DNA of 64,000 nt from Hordeum vulgare subsp. vulgare (Eukaryota; Streptophyta; Magnoliopsida; Poales; Poaceae), in NCBI RefSeq assembly GCF_904849725.1, contig NC_058518.1, forward strand, positions 506,155,225 through 506,219,224, in the 5' to 3' direction. Positions 24,723 through 35,267 of this stretch are shown here, one piece after another. Within the stretch, counting starts at the first letter, position 1. Each line of letters starts with the position of its first letter. A program made the position numbers and the translations under genes. The notes below the pieces were generated by a model. The model made no database searches, had not been told where the DNA came from, and saw only the letters and a list, made by a program, of their open reading frames with translations.

Positions 24723-26590
24723 TGTTGGAAATATGCCCTAGAGGCAATAATAAATTAGTTATTATTATATTTCTTTGTTCATGACAATCGTTTATTATCC
24801 ATGCTACAATTGTATTGATTGGAAACACAATACTTGTGTGGATACATAGACAAAACACTGTCCCTAGTAAGCCTCTAGTTGACTAGCTCGTTGATCAAAG
24901 ATGGCCAAGGTTTCCTGACCATAGGCAAGAGTTGTTACTTGATAACGGGATCACATCATTAGGAGAATAATGTGATGGACAAGACCCAAATTATATACGT
25001 AGCATATTGATCGTGTCATTATATTGCTATTGTTTTCTGCGTGTCAAGTATTTGTTCCTATGACCATGAGATCATATAACTCACTGGCACCGGGGGAATA
25101 CCTTGTGTGCATCAAACGTTGCAACGTAACTGGGTGACTCTAAAGATGCTCTACAGGTATCTCCGAAGGTGTCCGTTGAGTTAGTATGGATCAAAACTGG
25201 GATTTGTCACTCCGTGTGACGGAGAGGTATCTCGGGGCCCACTCGGTAATACAACATCACACACAAGCCTTGCAAGCAATGTGACTTAGTGTATGTCACG
25301 GGATCTTGTATTATGGAATGAGTAAAGAGACTTTCCGGTAAACGGGATTGAAATAGGTATACGGATACTCACGATCGAATCTCGGGCAAGTAACATACCG
25401 AAGGACAAAGGGAATGACATACGGGATTATATGAATCCATGACACTGAGGTTCAACCGATAAGATCTTCGGAGAATATGTAGGATCCAATATGGGCATCC
25501 AGGTCCCGCTATTGGATATTGACCGAGGAGTCTCCCGGGTCAAGTCTACATAGTTCTCGAACCCGCAGGGTCTGCACACTTAAGGTTCGACGATGTTTTA
25601 TGCGTATTTGAGTTATATGGTTGGTTACCGAATGTTGTTCGGAGTCCCGGATGAGATCACGGACGTCACGAGGGTTTCTGGAATGGTCCGGAAATGAAGA
25701 TTGATATATAGGATGACCTCATTTGATTACCGGAAAGTTTTCGGACATTACCGGGAATGTACGAGGAGTGACGAATGGGTTCCGGATGTTCACCGGGGGG
25801 GCCAGCCCACCTTGGGGAAGCCCATAGGCCTTAGGGGTGCTGCACCAGCCCTTAGTGGGCTGGTGGGACAGCCCAAGAGGTCGTGTGCACAGGAGATAAA
25901 GAAATCAAATGAAAAAAAGGGAAGTGGGAAGGAAGGGAAGGACTCCTCCTTCCAATCCTAGTTGGACTAGGATTGGAGGAGGAGGACTCCCCCCTTGGTT
26001 CAGCCGACCCCTTGAGGCTCCCTTGATCCTCAAGGCAAGGTCCCTCCCCTCCCTCCTATATATACTGGGGTATTAGGGCTGATTTGAGACAACTTTGCCA
26101 CGGCAGCCCGACCACATACCTCCACGTTTTTTCCTCCAGATCGTATTTCTGCGGAGCTCGGGCGGAGCCCTGCTGGGATAGATCACCACCAACCTCCGGA
26201 GTGCCATCACGTTGCCGGAGAACTCATCTACCTCTCCGTCTCTCTTGCTGGATCAAGAAGGCCGAGATCATCGTCGCGCTGTACGTGTGCTGAACGCGGA
26301 GGTGCCGTCCGTTTGGCACTAGATCGGGAAGGATCATGATGAGATCGCGGGATGGATCGCGATGAAGTTCGCGGGACGGATCATGATGGGATCGTGGGAT
26401 GGAGTGTATGACTACGGTGATTTGAATCACGCAAGCTGTTCCACTACATCGTTCGCGTTTCTTAACGCTTACCGCTGTGCGATCTACAAGGGTATGTAGA
26501 TGTGAATCTCCTCTCGTAGATGAACTTCACCATGGTAGGAATTGCATGTGCGTAGGAAATTTTTTGTTTCCCATGCGACGTTCTCCAACA
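24723..26590 (+). repeat. 3' LTR of element F
   Basis: The LTR is 1868 bp. It starts TGTTGGAAATATGCCC directly after the polypurine tract CAAGTGGGAGAC and ends CCAACA before the TCGTG duplication. Compared with the 5' LTR it shows scattered substitutions, one missing GCTTGGGCGGA-type repeat unit near 26155 and small indels. CCTATATATACTGG recurs near 26056. Confidence 0.9.
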
Positions 26591-27012
26591 TCGTGTTGTT
26601 GCCATCAAGGGTAAAAAGATGGGGTTTTCATCATTGGTTTGAGATTATCCCTCTACATCATGTGTTCTTGCTTAAGGCGTTACTCTGTTCGTCATGAACT
26701 CCACACCATATTTTTAGCCCTACACTTTTTACTTCGTTGCACTTTCCGCCTTTAGATCTCACTTTGCAAACAATCTTGAAGGGATTGACAACCCCTTTGA
26801 AGTATTGGGTGCAAGCTTGTTTGTGTTTGCGCAGGTACTCTGGACTTGACGAGACCCTCCTTGTGGATCGATACCTTGGTTCTCAAACCGAGGGAAATAC
26901 TTACTGCTCTTGTGCTGCATCACCCTTTCCTCTTCAAGGGAAAAACCAACGCAGGCCCAGTCTCCGTCAACGTGTCAATTTCTGGCGCTGTTGTTTGAGA
27001 AGTAGCAACGAG

Positions 27013-28361
27013 CAGCCTTTGCCTCCCACTTATACTCCTCTGCCTCTCCTCTGGTTATGTAATATCTCCGTTTTACCTTAACTCAAAGAAGGCAGGAGCA
27101 GGAAGGGTAATATGGAAAACATGCTGCCGATTAAATATCAAACGGTATAGGAGGGATTCGTCATCCCTCTCAAGGAACTGGTAGCGTGTCAAAGCGACGC
27201 GGTCAAGGAAAGCTGTATGGAGCGGGGGATCTCCTTCTTGGATAGGTACTCCAAGAAAATTTGCTATGCGAGTGGCATAGACTCCACCAAAGAAATCCCC
27301 TCCATTAGCATTCTTATTCAACCTCCTTGCTATTATAGCTCCCATGTTGAAACTCTTGTCACCCGTCACTGCGCTCTTAAGGATACTAAGGTCGGATGCG
27401 CAGAGGTGACAACGCTCAATCTTTCCATTAATGCATCTGCCTACGAAGAGGGAAAAGTAATGCAAGGTAGGAAAATGAATACTCCCCATGGTAGCTTGCA
27501 TAATGTGTCTAGTTTCTCCAACAGTAATACCATAGAAAAAAAGTCTCTAACTGAAGATTTAGGAGGATCATTGAGGCTACCCCAAATAGGTATTTTGCAA
27601 ATTCTATTAAAATCCTCTAAATCCATGGTATACGATTTATCATAGAGATCAAACAGTACCTATGTGTCGCGATCAACTGAAATTTTGAATCTACGAACAA
27701 AAGAGACAGTGAGAGCAACATACTGTTCACATTTATCGAAGATGAATTCTTCAAGTCCGACGTTGCGAACAAGTGCATCAAACTCGTCTTTGAAACATGC
27801 CTCAATCATAAATTCATCAGAAGGCTATTCACATGGTTGTACCTGCGCATCCCTTGGTTGGTAAGGATCGAGCTCCCGAATCGCAAGACGGGGACCTCTC
27901 TTGCTTGAGGAACCACCATGAAAGTTTATCCTGAACATCTTCCTTTTCTGAAATTTTCAGTGACCCAAAGGAAGGGTGAACAAGGTTCAACTAAACTTGT
28001 AGCAACTACTCCCACAATTGCCTAGAGGCCATATCGCACATCATAACTACTTGGGACCAGCTAAAATTAGCATGCAAAGCTCAAGAACAGGGTCACCAAG
28101 GTATCAAAAATACGCGGAGTATAAGGCACTAGAGCAAAAACTAATTGGACCAATGGAGGAGTCACTTACCAAGGAGTAATTTCCCCAAAACAGTTCAAAG
28201 AATGGTTCTTTGAGCAAAGAGATCGAAAATCCCATCAAGAGGAGCAAGAACACGGGTTTGAGTTGCGAAACGATTTTTTTAGGTAGGAGAACCAGATGAG
28301 AGCAAGAATGAGTGAAGGGGGTGCCTGTGGGCCCCACAAGCCTGGGTGGCGCGGCCAGGGT
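27013..28361 (-). other. Element A internal region between insertions B and D
   Basis: This piece of element A carries a decayed second ORF (27079-27805, separate entry) and non-coding DNA. From 27806 to 28361 I see no further coding sequence. It ends CCAGGGT at the D insertion, with AGGGT (28357-28361) as the left target-site copy. Joining across D restores GCGCGGCCAGGG followed by GGGTGTCCGCACCC, the kind of GC-rich stretch that also occurs in A's LTRs. Confidence 0.6.
27079..27805 (-). pseudogene. Athila-type second ORF of element A (function unknown), broken
   Basis: On minus, the order is DLEDFNRICKIPIWGSLNDP (27441-27626), then SIHFPTLHYFSLFVGRCING and FNMGAIIARRLNKNANGGDF, GGVYATRIANFLGVPI, ending near RYQFLERDDESLLYRLIF (27079-27501). 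This wording is characteristic of the Athila ORF1-like protein found in many plant Gypsy elements (Pfam ATHILA, from memory). The two parts are in different frames and upstream sequence is disrupted by stops. There are no transmembrane or catalytic motifs. It could be structural or accessory; I do not assign a function. Confidence 0.6.
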
Positions 28362-28866
28362 TGTCGTGGTTTTGTCACGACAGATGTCCTCGTGAAAGGA
28401 CTTAGTGTTGGAGCCATTGCACCTTGGTGGCAAATCAAAGGGGTTGAACGGGAGCGGGACTCAGATTTACCCAGGTTCGGCCCCTCGTGAGGAGGTAAAA
28501 GCCTACGTCCTGCTTTGTGTTGTATTGATGATGTTTCGATTACAAGGAGGGCTTAACTCGCCTGACCTAGCTTTCGATGATTTCTAACCTGCCCTATCCT
28601 TCCCAGGGACTCGCCTTTATATATAGGTCGAGCCCTTAGGGTTACAAGAGTCCTTGCAATCACGAAAGTCATGATTCTTTCTATCTCTAAGTCGCAGTGC
28701 TTTCCAAGACTGGAGACTCCGTGATAATCGGTTCTCCACCAGGATCTTGAACCGCCATCCAGCTCCTCGGCCTATTGGGCCAAAGCTTGAATCGCCGAAG
28801 GATGAGTCGCCCACTTGGTGACCCGGCCCAACTAGGGCGGTCACACCCCAGACAATATCCCCAACA
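28362..28866 (-). repeat. 3' LTR of element D
   Basis: The LTR is 505 bp, against 506 bp for the 5' copy, and the two are very similar. On minus a TATATATAAAGG box (plus 28615-28626) is a likely TATA. Purine-rich CTGGGGCCTAA (minus, plus 28867-28877) adjoins it as the PPT. Confidence 0.88.
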
Positions 28867-29880
28867 TTAGGCCCCAGATTGACTTGAACCTGTTCATGCC
28901 AATACTCTTACCTAGTTAGGGGCGACTCATTCTGCTCCTTTTATGCATCATGCGCTTAAACCGCCATCCTTTGTGGAAATATCCAAGTCGCCGAACTGTT
29001 TCTTGATGACATCATCGTATCCCTTTAATCTCGGCGGAAATGATGATGCAATCCCCAACGGATCTCGCGGCACAGTTATCCCGAAAATCTTGGCGCTATC
29101 ATTGCGAATCTTTATCTTGTTTTTTCAGTTCCCGCGCGAGGCGCCTTGATTCCAGCGCCCGACCCAATAAATAGGCTCGGGAAAGGGAGCAGAGAACATC
29201 TCCGCCTACCCATTTTGTCGGCCTCTTCTTCCTCGCGACCGCACCAAGAACTCCATCGCCGCCCGAGGAACTCCATCACCGGCCACCGCGTCCGACGCAT
29301 CTCCAGGCCAACCAGGAACGCAGCACTCAGTGCGGATCTCCCACGGTCGCCTCCGGACGCCATCATCAGGTCAGTTCCTCGCCATTTAGAAACAGATCTC
29401 AGCTCCTCGATGTTCGTCATCTGCCGGTTTCTTAGAACACCTCGAATGCCTCCATATATGCTGATTGATTCACAATAGTAGTAGTCATGATAGGAGCGAC
29501 CATATCCTCAATCAATTAGCTCCTGTTTGAGGAACTAAAAAAGGATTCTGTCAAATCACCCTTACTGTTTTTACCCTAGCCATAGACTGTTTTACCTTAT
29601 CCAGGCCTTTTTCCGTTCTTTTTAACTTGTGCGTAGATCTATATCTTACTGTCGGTCGTGTAGAAACCTGTTTATAGATCCGCACTTCACCATTTTACCG
29701 AACATCTCTGATGTTGTGAGATGTCTCCTCTAAACAATAGGAAATTCCTAAGTCGCCCCTGTGTCCAGATCTGGTCCCTTATTAGCGAGTTAACAGATTC
29801 CCTTAGCCACTCGACAAATGTTCGGCGGGTTAATAGATCCGCTTAGCCACTCAATAAGTGCTCGGCGAGTTATTTTACCT
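28867..29880 (+). promoter_or_regulatory. Candidate promoter, 5' UTR and 5' UTR intron of the antisense gene in element D
   Basis: CCAATAAATAGGCTC at 29164-29178 resembles a TATA box facing the antisense gene. A GC-rich stretch with CT-rich ends follows (29190-29370). A donor-like CAG|GTCAGTTCC lies at 29370 and an acceptor-like CCTTTCCTCTGTAG ends at 29899, giving a possible ~530-bp first intron ending just before ATGGGTACC at 29902. If the ATG at 29881 is used instead, this intron call fails. The first ~280 bp (28867-29150) hold nothing recognisable. Transcription is not shown by the sequence itself. Confidence 0.4.
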
Positions 29881-32800
29881 ATGACCCTTTCCTCTGTAGC
29901 TATGGGTACCGTGTTCAAGGCTGATTGGCTCCCGACCAAAGTTGATGACGCCTTCCTCAACGACTGCGTGAAAACGAGGAATCTTGACCCGAAAGAAGTT
30001 ATCGGATGGCGATCCGGATTAGGCGAAGAAATCCCCAACCCAAAGGAAGGGGAGATAGTTGTTTTTGTTGAGCACCTCGAACGGGGTTTTAAGCCGCCAT
30101 GATCAAAATTCCTTAGAGATGTTATGGCCTTCATGAACGTCCGCCTCCAAAACCTGGGCCCCAACTCGATCAGCAACATATGCTAGTTCCAACTATTTTG
30201 TGAAGCCTACTTGCGGATGGAACCATCGCTCCCTTTGTTTTGGTATTTCTTCCATTTGAATCGCCAGACCGAGTTTGCCAACGGCCCTAGCTTAGAACTT
30301 GGAGGGGTCAACGTTCAACGCCGCAAGGACAGCTCATTCCCGTCACTCGCCATGCCTAGCCATCCCAAAAGCTCGGGCGAGTCTTGGTTTCATTGCTAGG
30401 AAACTTCCCCTCCGGGTGAAAACAAACTCCTCGGCTATAGGAAGGAACGTCTGCCCAAAAACTTCAAACTTCCAGACAAGCTCACCGAAGAAGAGGAGTC
30501 GGACTTCATTCCAATGCTATCCGAGTTACGATCTCTAACAAACAATGGTCTTACTAGAGTTGATCTGATCCGCTGCTGGGTGGAATGGCGCATCCTTCCC
30601 TTGAGTCGTCGGGATGGCTTGATGTGTGAGTTTGATGGTACTTTGGACCACCCCCAATGCTACTTCCGCACAGCACTCACAGAGGAAGATATTGTGACCA
30701 TTATCAAGAAGCTAACCGGCGAGCCCTTGGCCAGGTGTAGCCAGATAGGGCTTAAGCCATTCTGCAAGATTAACCCGACTCCTAAGGTAAATAATTTAAC
30801 CCGCCCTTGGTTCATTCTTCCTGACTTACTCAAATTCTGATTTGCATAATGAAAATCCCACTTCAAAAAAGCGATCGATTTTGGTCAAAAAGGCCGAAGA
30901 AGATGGCCGTGAAGCAAGCCAGACCACCTCCAAAGAGGAAAACCAAGGGAAAAAACAAAGCTATCATCACCGAATCGTGCGATGTGGACGAATCCCAAGT
31001 CGGTGATGCGTCTTCAGAGGTAAAATTCTATCTTCTTTGTCTTGACATCCATTGCTCTAATTTGTGCGTATATCTCTGCATCTCTTATGTATAGAATGAT
31101 GATAACGAAAGCCAAGATGACACCGTAGAGGTAATTTCTATTTCTGCCGACTCATCTTCTCCTCCGCCTAAGCCGGCCAGGCGGGTTTGTGGGAAAGTTC
31201 CCATGTCTCACCCGAATGCTTGTCTGGATCCTAATTTCCTCTTGAAGAAGGCACAACACGCTTCCTATCGAAAGACTCGGAGCCACTCAGGAGATTTGGT
31301 GTCCGGGTTACTAGTGAAAACTTCTACCAAGAAACGGCAGAATGAGGTATCCTTTATCAATGTCCCCCTTTGTTTTCTTTTGGATCATACTTGTAACTCA
31401 CTCATATTTTGAGATATTATTTTTGCAGACTTCTCCCCCTTCGTCGGGCGACTCAGTGATGTCGGCCCTTCCGCCAATGATTCGCGTTCAAGGGTAAGTC
31501 CTTATAATACTTACGTTTGTCCTGATGATGATGATGCTTGCTTTTAAGCATAACCCTTTTTTCTTTTAGAGCGCAAGCGAAGAAGAGAAAAACTGGCGGA
31601 TCAACTTCCACTCCGGCTCCAGAGCCTAAAGAAAACCCAACGTTGGCTCATGCTAACCTGGCAAAGGATAAACCTGATGACCAAGCTGACCTTCCAAGTT
31701 CTCCCAAGGAAGGCATGGAAACGTCGAACCCGCCAAGTCCGTTGAAGACGGCTGAAGATCCTGACGCTGTAATCATTACTCGTACTGGCTTCTCTAAGCG
31801 GGCTTCGGTAGTCTTATCGAAGCATGTATCAACATCGTCCCATCCTTCCACTGGACATGAAATTTCCAAGGCCAAACTTTCTCAGTATGAAAATCTTGAG
31901 TTTAAAGAGCTCTACTCCGGCTTCGCGAGTCGTGTGGAGACAAGTTATGAAATGGAGAAGAATCTGCTCCATATGATGAAGAATTAACATGAGGTACGCC
32001 TGAATGCATACCCTCCTCATTAGCCCCCAAGGGCCGGGTCATCTTTTGAAAGATGAGCCGGGTCTTGATGTAGAAAAACTTTCGACCTGCAACCCCAAGG
32101 GCCGGGTCATCTTTTGAAAGATGAGTCGGGTCTTGATGTTTAGAAAAACTTTCGACCTGTAATCCCCAATGGCCGGGTCATCTTTTGAAAGATGAGCCGG
32201 GTCTTGATGTGGTATAATTTTGTCTAAAAAAATTATACATTAGCCCCCAAGTGTCAGGGGTGTTGCTTGCAATAATTCTGAGACTTGTCCTTTGATAATA
32301 TGCTGACAGGAATCTCTAGCTCAAGCTGAGTCGACGTTGGGCGACTTAAAGAAAAGTTTAGCCGAACAGCAAGACGCGCGGGCTAAAGTGGAAGAAAAAT
32401 ACCAGGTGATCTTAGCTGAGATGGAAAAGCTGAAGGCCGCCAACAAGATGGCTCAAGTTGATCAGGCCGCCACGCTAAAGCGAGCGGAAAAGGCTGAAAC
32501 AAAACTGGAAGCCATGCAACAAGAGCTGGCCGGCTTAAAGAAACATATCTCCAACATGGCACATGCCATCTTTGGTAAGAAGGAATCCCTGATCTTGTAC
32601 TTTGTAAAAGAAAAACTTAGTGTGAAAAAAGCACTGACCGTTATTGTCCCTTATACAGGTCCGATAGCCGCCAACCTTCAGGACGACTGCATCTTGAGGT
32701 TAAAGGCGATTTACACATTGACGGAGCAGCTATATACCGGAAGCGTGGTGACCGTGAAGGTAGTGATGGGTGCCAAGGAACCCATAACATAAATCAAAAA

Positions 32801-33290
32801 GATGCTTGGCTGCTTATCTACCCTTCCGCCTCAGATAGGTGAGCTAACCCGATCAGCCGCCCGGAAAGGGGTGCTGACTACGTTGAGTCGGTGTTTAGCA
32901 TATGCTCCAGAACTGAAACCCGAAGAAGTAGCAGCAGGCTTCCCACAGCTCAAGGACGACGAGTCAGAATTTACTCAAGATGATTATCAGCGTGTCGTCA
33001 AAGAATCACGCTCGGCAGCGACTCAGCTAGCAGCAAGCTTGGATTTGTCAAAGTACCAAGCTGCTTATGACGACAAGAACAAGAAAGTAAACCCGCCAAC
33101 CTTTGTGACAACCAGCTTGACTCCTCGTCGGCCCAAAAACCCTTATGATTTGGAAGCGGACCTCTCGGCATTTTTGAATGATGAAGACGAATTTGCCGCT
33201 CTATCCAAGTGCAATTGGGTGTTGGGCGACTTACAACTTGAGGTTGGCCAGAGCTCAGGGCAAGCTGACCCGGAGGCACCAGCAGAATAG
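29881..33290 (+). pseudogene. Antisense multi-exon gene of element D ('putative gypsy type transposon' family), five in-frame stops
   Basis: Exons by frame and GT-AG sites are: 1, 29881 or 29902-30786; 2, about 30873-31019; 3, 31095-31346; 4, 31429-31493; 5, 31570-31993; 6, 32310-32574; 7, 32659-33290. Phases match at every junction from exon 2 on; the exon 1-2 acceptor is unclear. Exon 1 encodes FCEAYLRMEPSLPLFWYFFH and CWVEWRILPLSRRDGLMCEF, the hallmark of the plant family Pfam calls putative gypsy type transposon (PF04195, from memory). Exons 2-4 are Lys/Ser/Pro-rich; exon 6 is a coiled coil (EKLKAANKMAQVDQAATLKR). Stops TGA 30100, TAG 30184, TAG 30397, TAA 31985 and TAA 32790 interrupt an otherwise continuous frame. 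Function is unknown. Confidence 0.75.
32029..32215 (+). repeat. Three tandem 68-71-bp repeats with internal palindrome, inside an intron of the antisense gene
   Basis: Units beginning GGGCCGGGTC at 32031, GGGCCGGGTC at 32099 and TGGCCGGGTC at 32170 each contain CATCTTTTGAAAGATG, whose arms CATCTTT and AAAGATG are exactly complementary with a 2-base loop. Each is followed by AGCCGGGTCTTGATG and an AAAACTTTCGACCTG linker (not in the last). They lie within the 31994-32309 intron. Confidence 0.8.
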
Positions 33291-34406
33291 ATCTTTACTG
33301 CATTGGCCATCTGAGCCATGTAATAGGTTATTGCAGAAAACAATCCCTTGCTTATGCCTGTTGCGGAACTCTTCTGTGTTCTTTAAAAACCTTGTGTCGC
33401 CCTTGGGGCGCCTTATGATGCTTGACCCGCCATGTTAGCAGAGATTTTGATCATCAACCTGTTGGGCTAAAAACATACATCAAACCATCTCAATGAGTAA
33501 TAGATGATAATAAATAATAACCGACTCAAGGTGTTCTGGCGAATTATATGCAGAAAAACCTGGTTCAAAAAGATCCGGCGAGTCGTAAAAATTTGTGAAA
33601 CCTCGTGGCAGTGCCAGGAAGGTGAGAGTAAGAATTTCGTCGGCTCGTTCAAGTCGCGACAGGATAGGACGAGTTAGATAAACTCAAGTGCTACCCGAGG
33701 GAGACTTTTTGTGTAAAAAAGCTCAAGTATTTAGACCGGTTGATCAGGCGCGAGTCAAGCTTCAGTGAAATAGGTTCAATGAACCAATGGTTTCTCTATT
33801 TTCCATGTGGGGCGCTATCCGGTACCATGCATGTTTTAACCAAGGTGAGTTCAGGGTCCATAGAGCGGATTCACTCGCCAAGAGTTCATGGGTCCATGTG
33901 GCGATTCGGCCAACACACAGTCCAGTATAACCATTTGTAATGCGGTAATTTTTCGCTAGCCAAATGGGTAGTTAGGCTGATCTCAGTGAGAGGAAGCCCC
34001 CAATTGACCTATGATTAAGGGAAAGGCCGGTCATAGGATTGTAGAAGCGTATACGCTCTTACCACAAAACGACTTGGAAGCTGATAGCCCCCAAGTAAGC
34101 CGACCTGACCCTCAAAATCATATAAGGCGCCCATGTTTGAATCGTGCGCTTGTAGCGACTTGATCCTCTTTGGCTTATAGATACCCAGTGTTGTAATAAG
34201 TGCAGCATGGCGACTTATGCTCTTTGGTATTGATAGCGTCAATGCTTGGGCGACTTATCGAAGAGCAATAAAGATCCATGCTTTCAAGAAGATGAAGTGG
34301 CAGGAAAGACCCAGAATTTCTTGGGTATCAACTTTATTGCTTTATATAAATGAAAGACTTACAATCTTCAAAGATGAGAGAGAAAAGATAAAACGGAGCC
34401 AATAGC
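33291..34406. other. Convergent spacer between antisense gene and pol in element D
   Basis: Both the plus-strand antisense gene and the minus-strand pol end toward this 1.1-kb interval. There is no further gene. AATAAA at 33509-33514 (in TGATAATAAATAATAACC) is a plausible poly(A) signal for the plus-strand gene. Repeated GGCGAGT/GACTCGCC motifs occur, a wording also seen throughout D. Confidence 0.5.
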
Positions 34407-35258
34407 TCAAGTGTAATAAGGCCACAGGTGGGCTATGCTCCAGGGGCGAGTTGACTCAGCCTCCATGGTTGGCCGATCAGGCCGAAGATCCACCAGATAG
34501 TATGACCCGTTGTGAAGGTTTTTGCGGACGACGAACGGTCCTTCCCATGGTGGTGACAACTTATGCATGCCAGTGCGATCTTGGATCAAACGGAGCACTA
34601 AGTCGCCCTCCTGAAAAGCTCGACTCTTGACCCGGCGGCTATGATAACGCCGCAAGTCCTGCTGATAGATAGCCGATCGGGAGGCAGCCAAATCACGTGC
34701 TTCCTCCAAAGCATCCAAAGAATCTTGACGTGCCAACTCATTGTCCTGTTCCACATAAGCAGCGACTCTGGGCGAGTCATGCCTAATGTCACTGGGAAGA
34801 ACGGCTTCTGCTCCGTATACCAGGAAGAAGGGAGTAAAACCCGTAGAACGGTTCGGGGTGGTTCGGATGCTCCGTAGTACTGAAGGCAACTCCTCAACCC
34901 AACACCCTGGGGTGCGCTCCAGGGGAACCATAAGTCGGGGCTTGATTCCTCGCAGTACTTCCTGATTCGCCGGTTCCGCCTGCCCATTAGATTGCGGATG
35001 AGCGACCGTAGATACATCAAGCCGAATGTGCTCACGGTGGCAAAACTCCTGCATCGCTCCTTGTGATAAATTGGTACCATTATCAGTGATAATGCTGTGT
35101 GGGTATCCAAACCGGAAGATCAACTTTTTCAAGAATTTGACGGCCATTTCTGCATCACAACTGCCAACAGGTTCTGCTTCGACCCACTTGGTGAATTTAT
35201 CAACCGCCACCAGTAGATGAGTTTTTTTATTGGATGACATCTTAAAAGGGCCAACCAT
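34407..35258 (-). pseudogene. Element D integrase catalytic core and C-terminus
   Basis: The 283-codon open segment carries the Gypsy integrase core with the triad Asp20 (LVAVDKFTKW), Asp59 (IITDNGTN) and Glu95 (NGQAEPANQ). The 35 residues between the last two give the DD35E spacing. The AEPANQ sequence replaces the usual AERANQ. C-terminal SRAFQEGDLVLRLIQ and LSPPWEGPFVV match the GPY/F module. It is the 3' end of pol and stops at 34407. An in-frame TAG at 35268-35270, where relatives have Trp, separates it from the upstream part, so it would not be made as part of the polyprotein. The role would have been insertion of the cDNA. Confidence 0.85.
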
Positions 35259-35267
35259 ATCTAACCC

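Larger units (their letters stand above)
17869..26590 (+). mobile_element. Element F: full-length but decayed Copia retrotransposon (BARE/WIS/Angela group)
   Basis: The element is 8722 bp and has a perfect TCGTG target duplication (17864-17868 and 26591-26595). It has TGTTGGAAATATGCCC...CCAACA ends and LTRs at 17869-19751 and 24723-26590. The internal order is tRNA-iMet-type PBS, long leader, broken gag-pol, and PPT (CAAGTGGGAGAC, 24711-24722). It split solo LTR B, whose sequence resumes exactly after the duplication. The LTRs differ at several percent of sites by eye, so F is older than G. The polyprotein is heavily mutated and cannot be functional. Confidence 0.92.
16967..27007 (+). mobile_element. 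Solo LTR B (Gypsy, Athila-type), split by Copia element F
   Basis: The unit starts TGATACGTCTCCAACG at 16967 and ends GAGAAGTAGCA at 27007. The flanks ACGAG (16962-16966) and ACGAG (27008-27012) are a perfect 5-bp target duplication inside element A. Without element F it is about 1.31 kb. A CCTATAAATTCC box at 17324-17335 is a plausible LTR TATA. It matches solo LTR C (60269-61815, opposite strand) but lacks about 220 bp that C retains near the CACACCATATTT sequence at 26703. A PBS-like motif TGGCGCTGTTG lies at 26983-26993, inside the terminus. Confidence 0.78.

Noticed and set aside
27217..27645. A 142-codon plus-strand frame
   Set aside because: It overlaps the minus-strand Athila-type ORF, whose wording is recognisable. 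The plus frame is a shadow.
32802..33290. A 162-codon frame considered as an independent cellular gene
   Set aside because: It is in frame with exon 7 of the antisense gene after a single TAA. It is flanked by D sequence on both sides and lies within D's LTRs.
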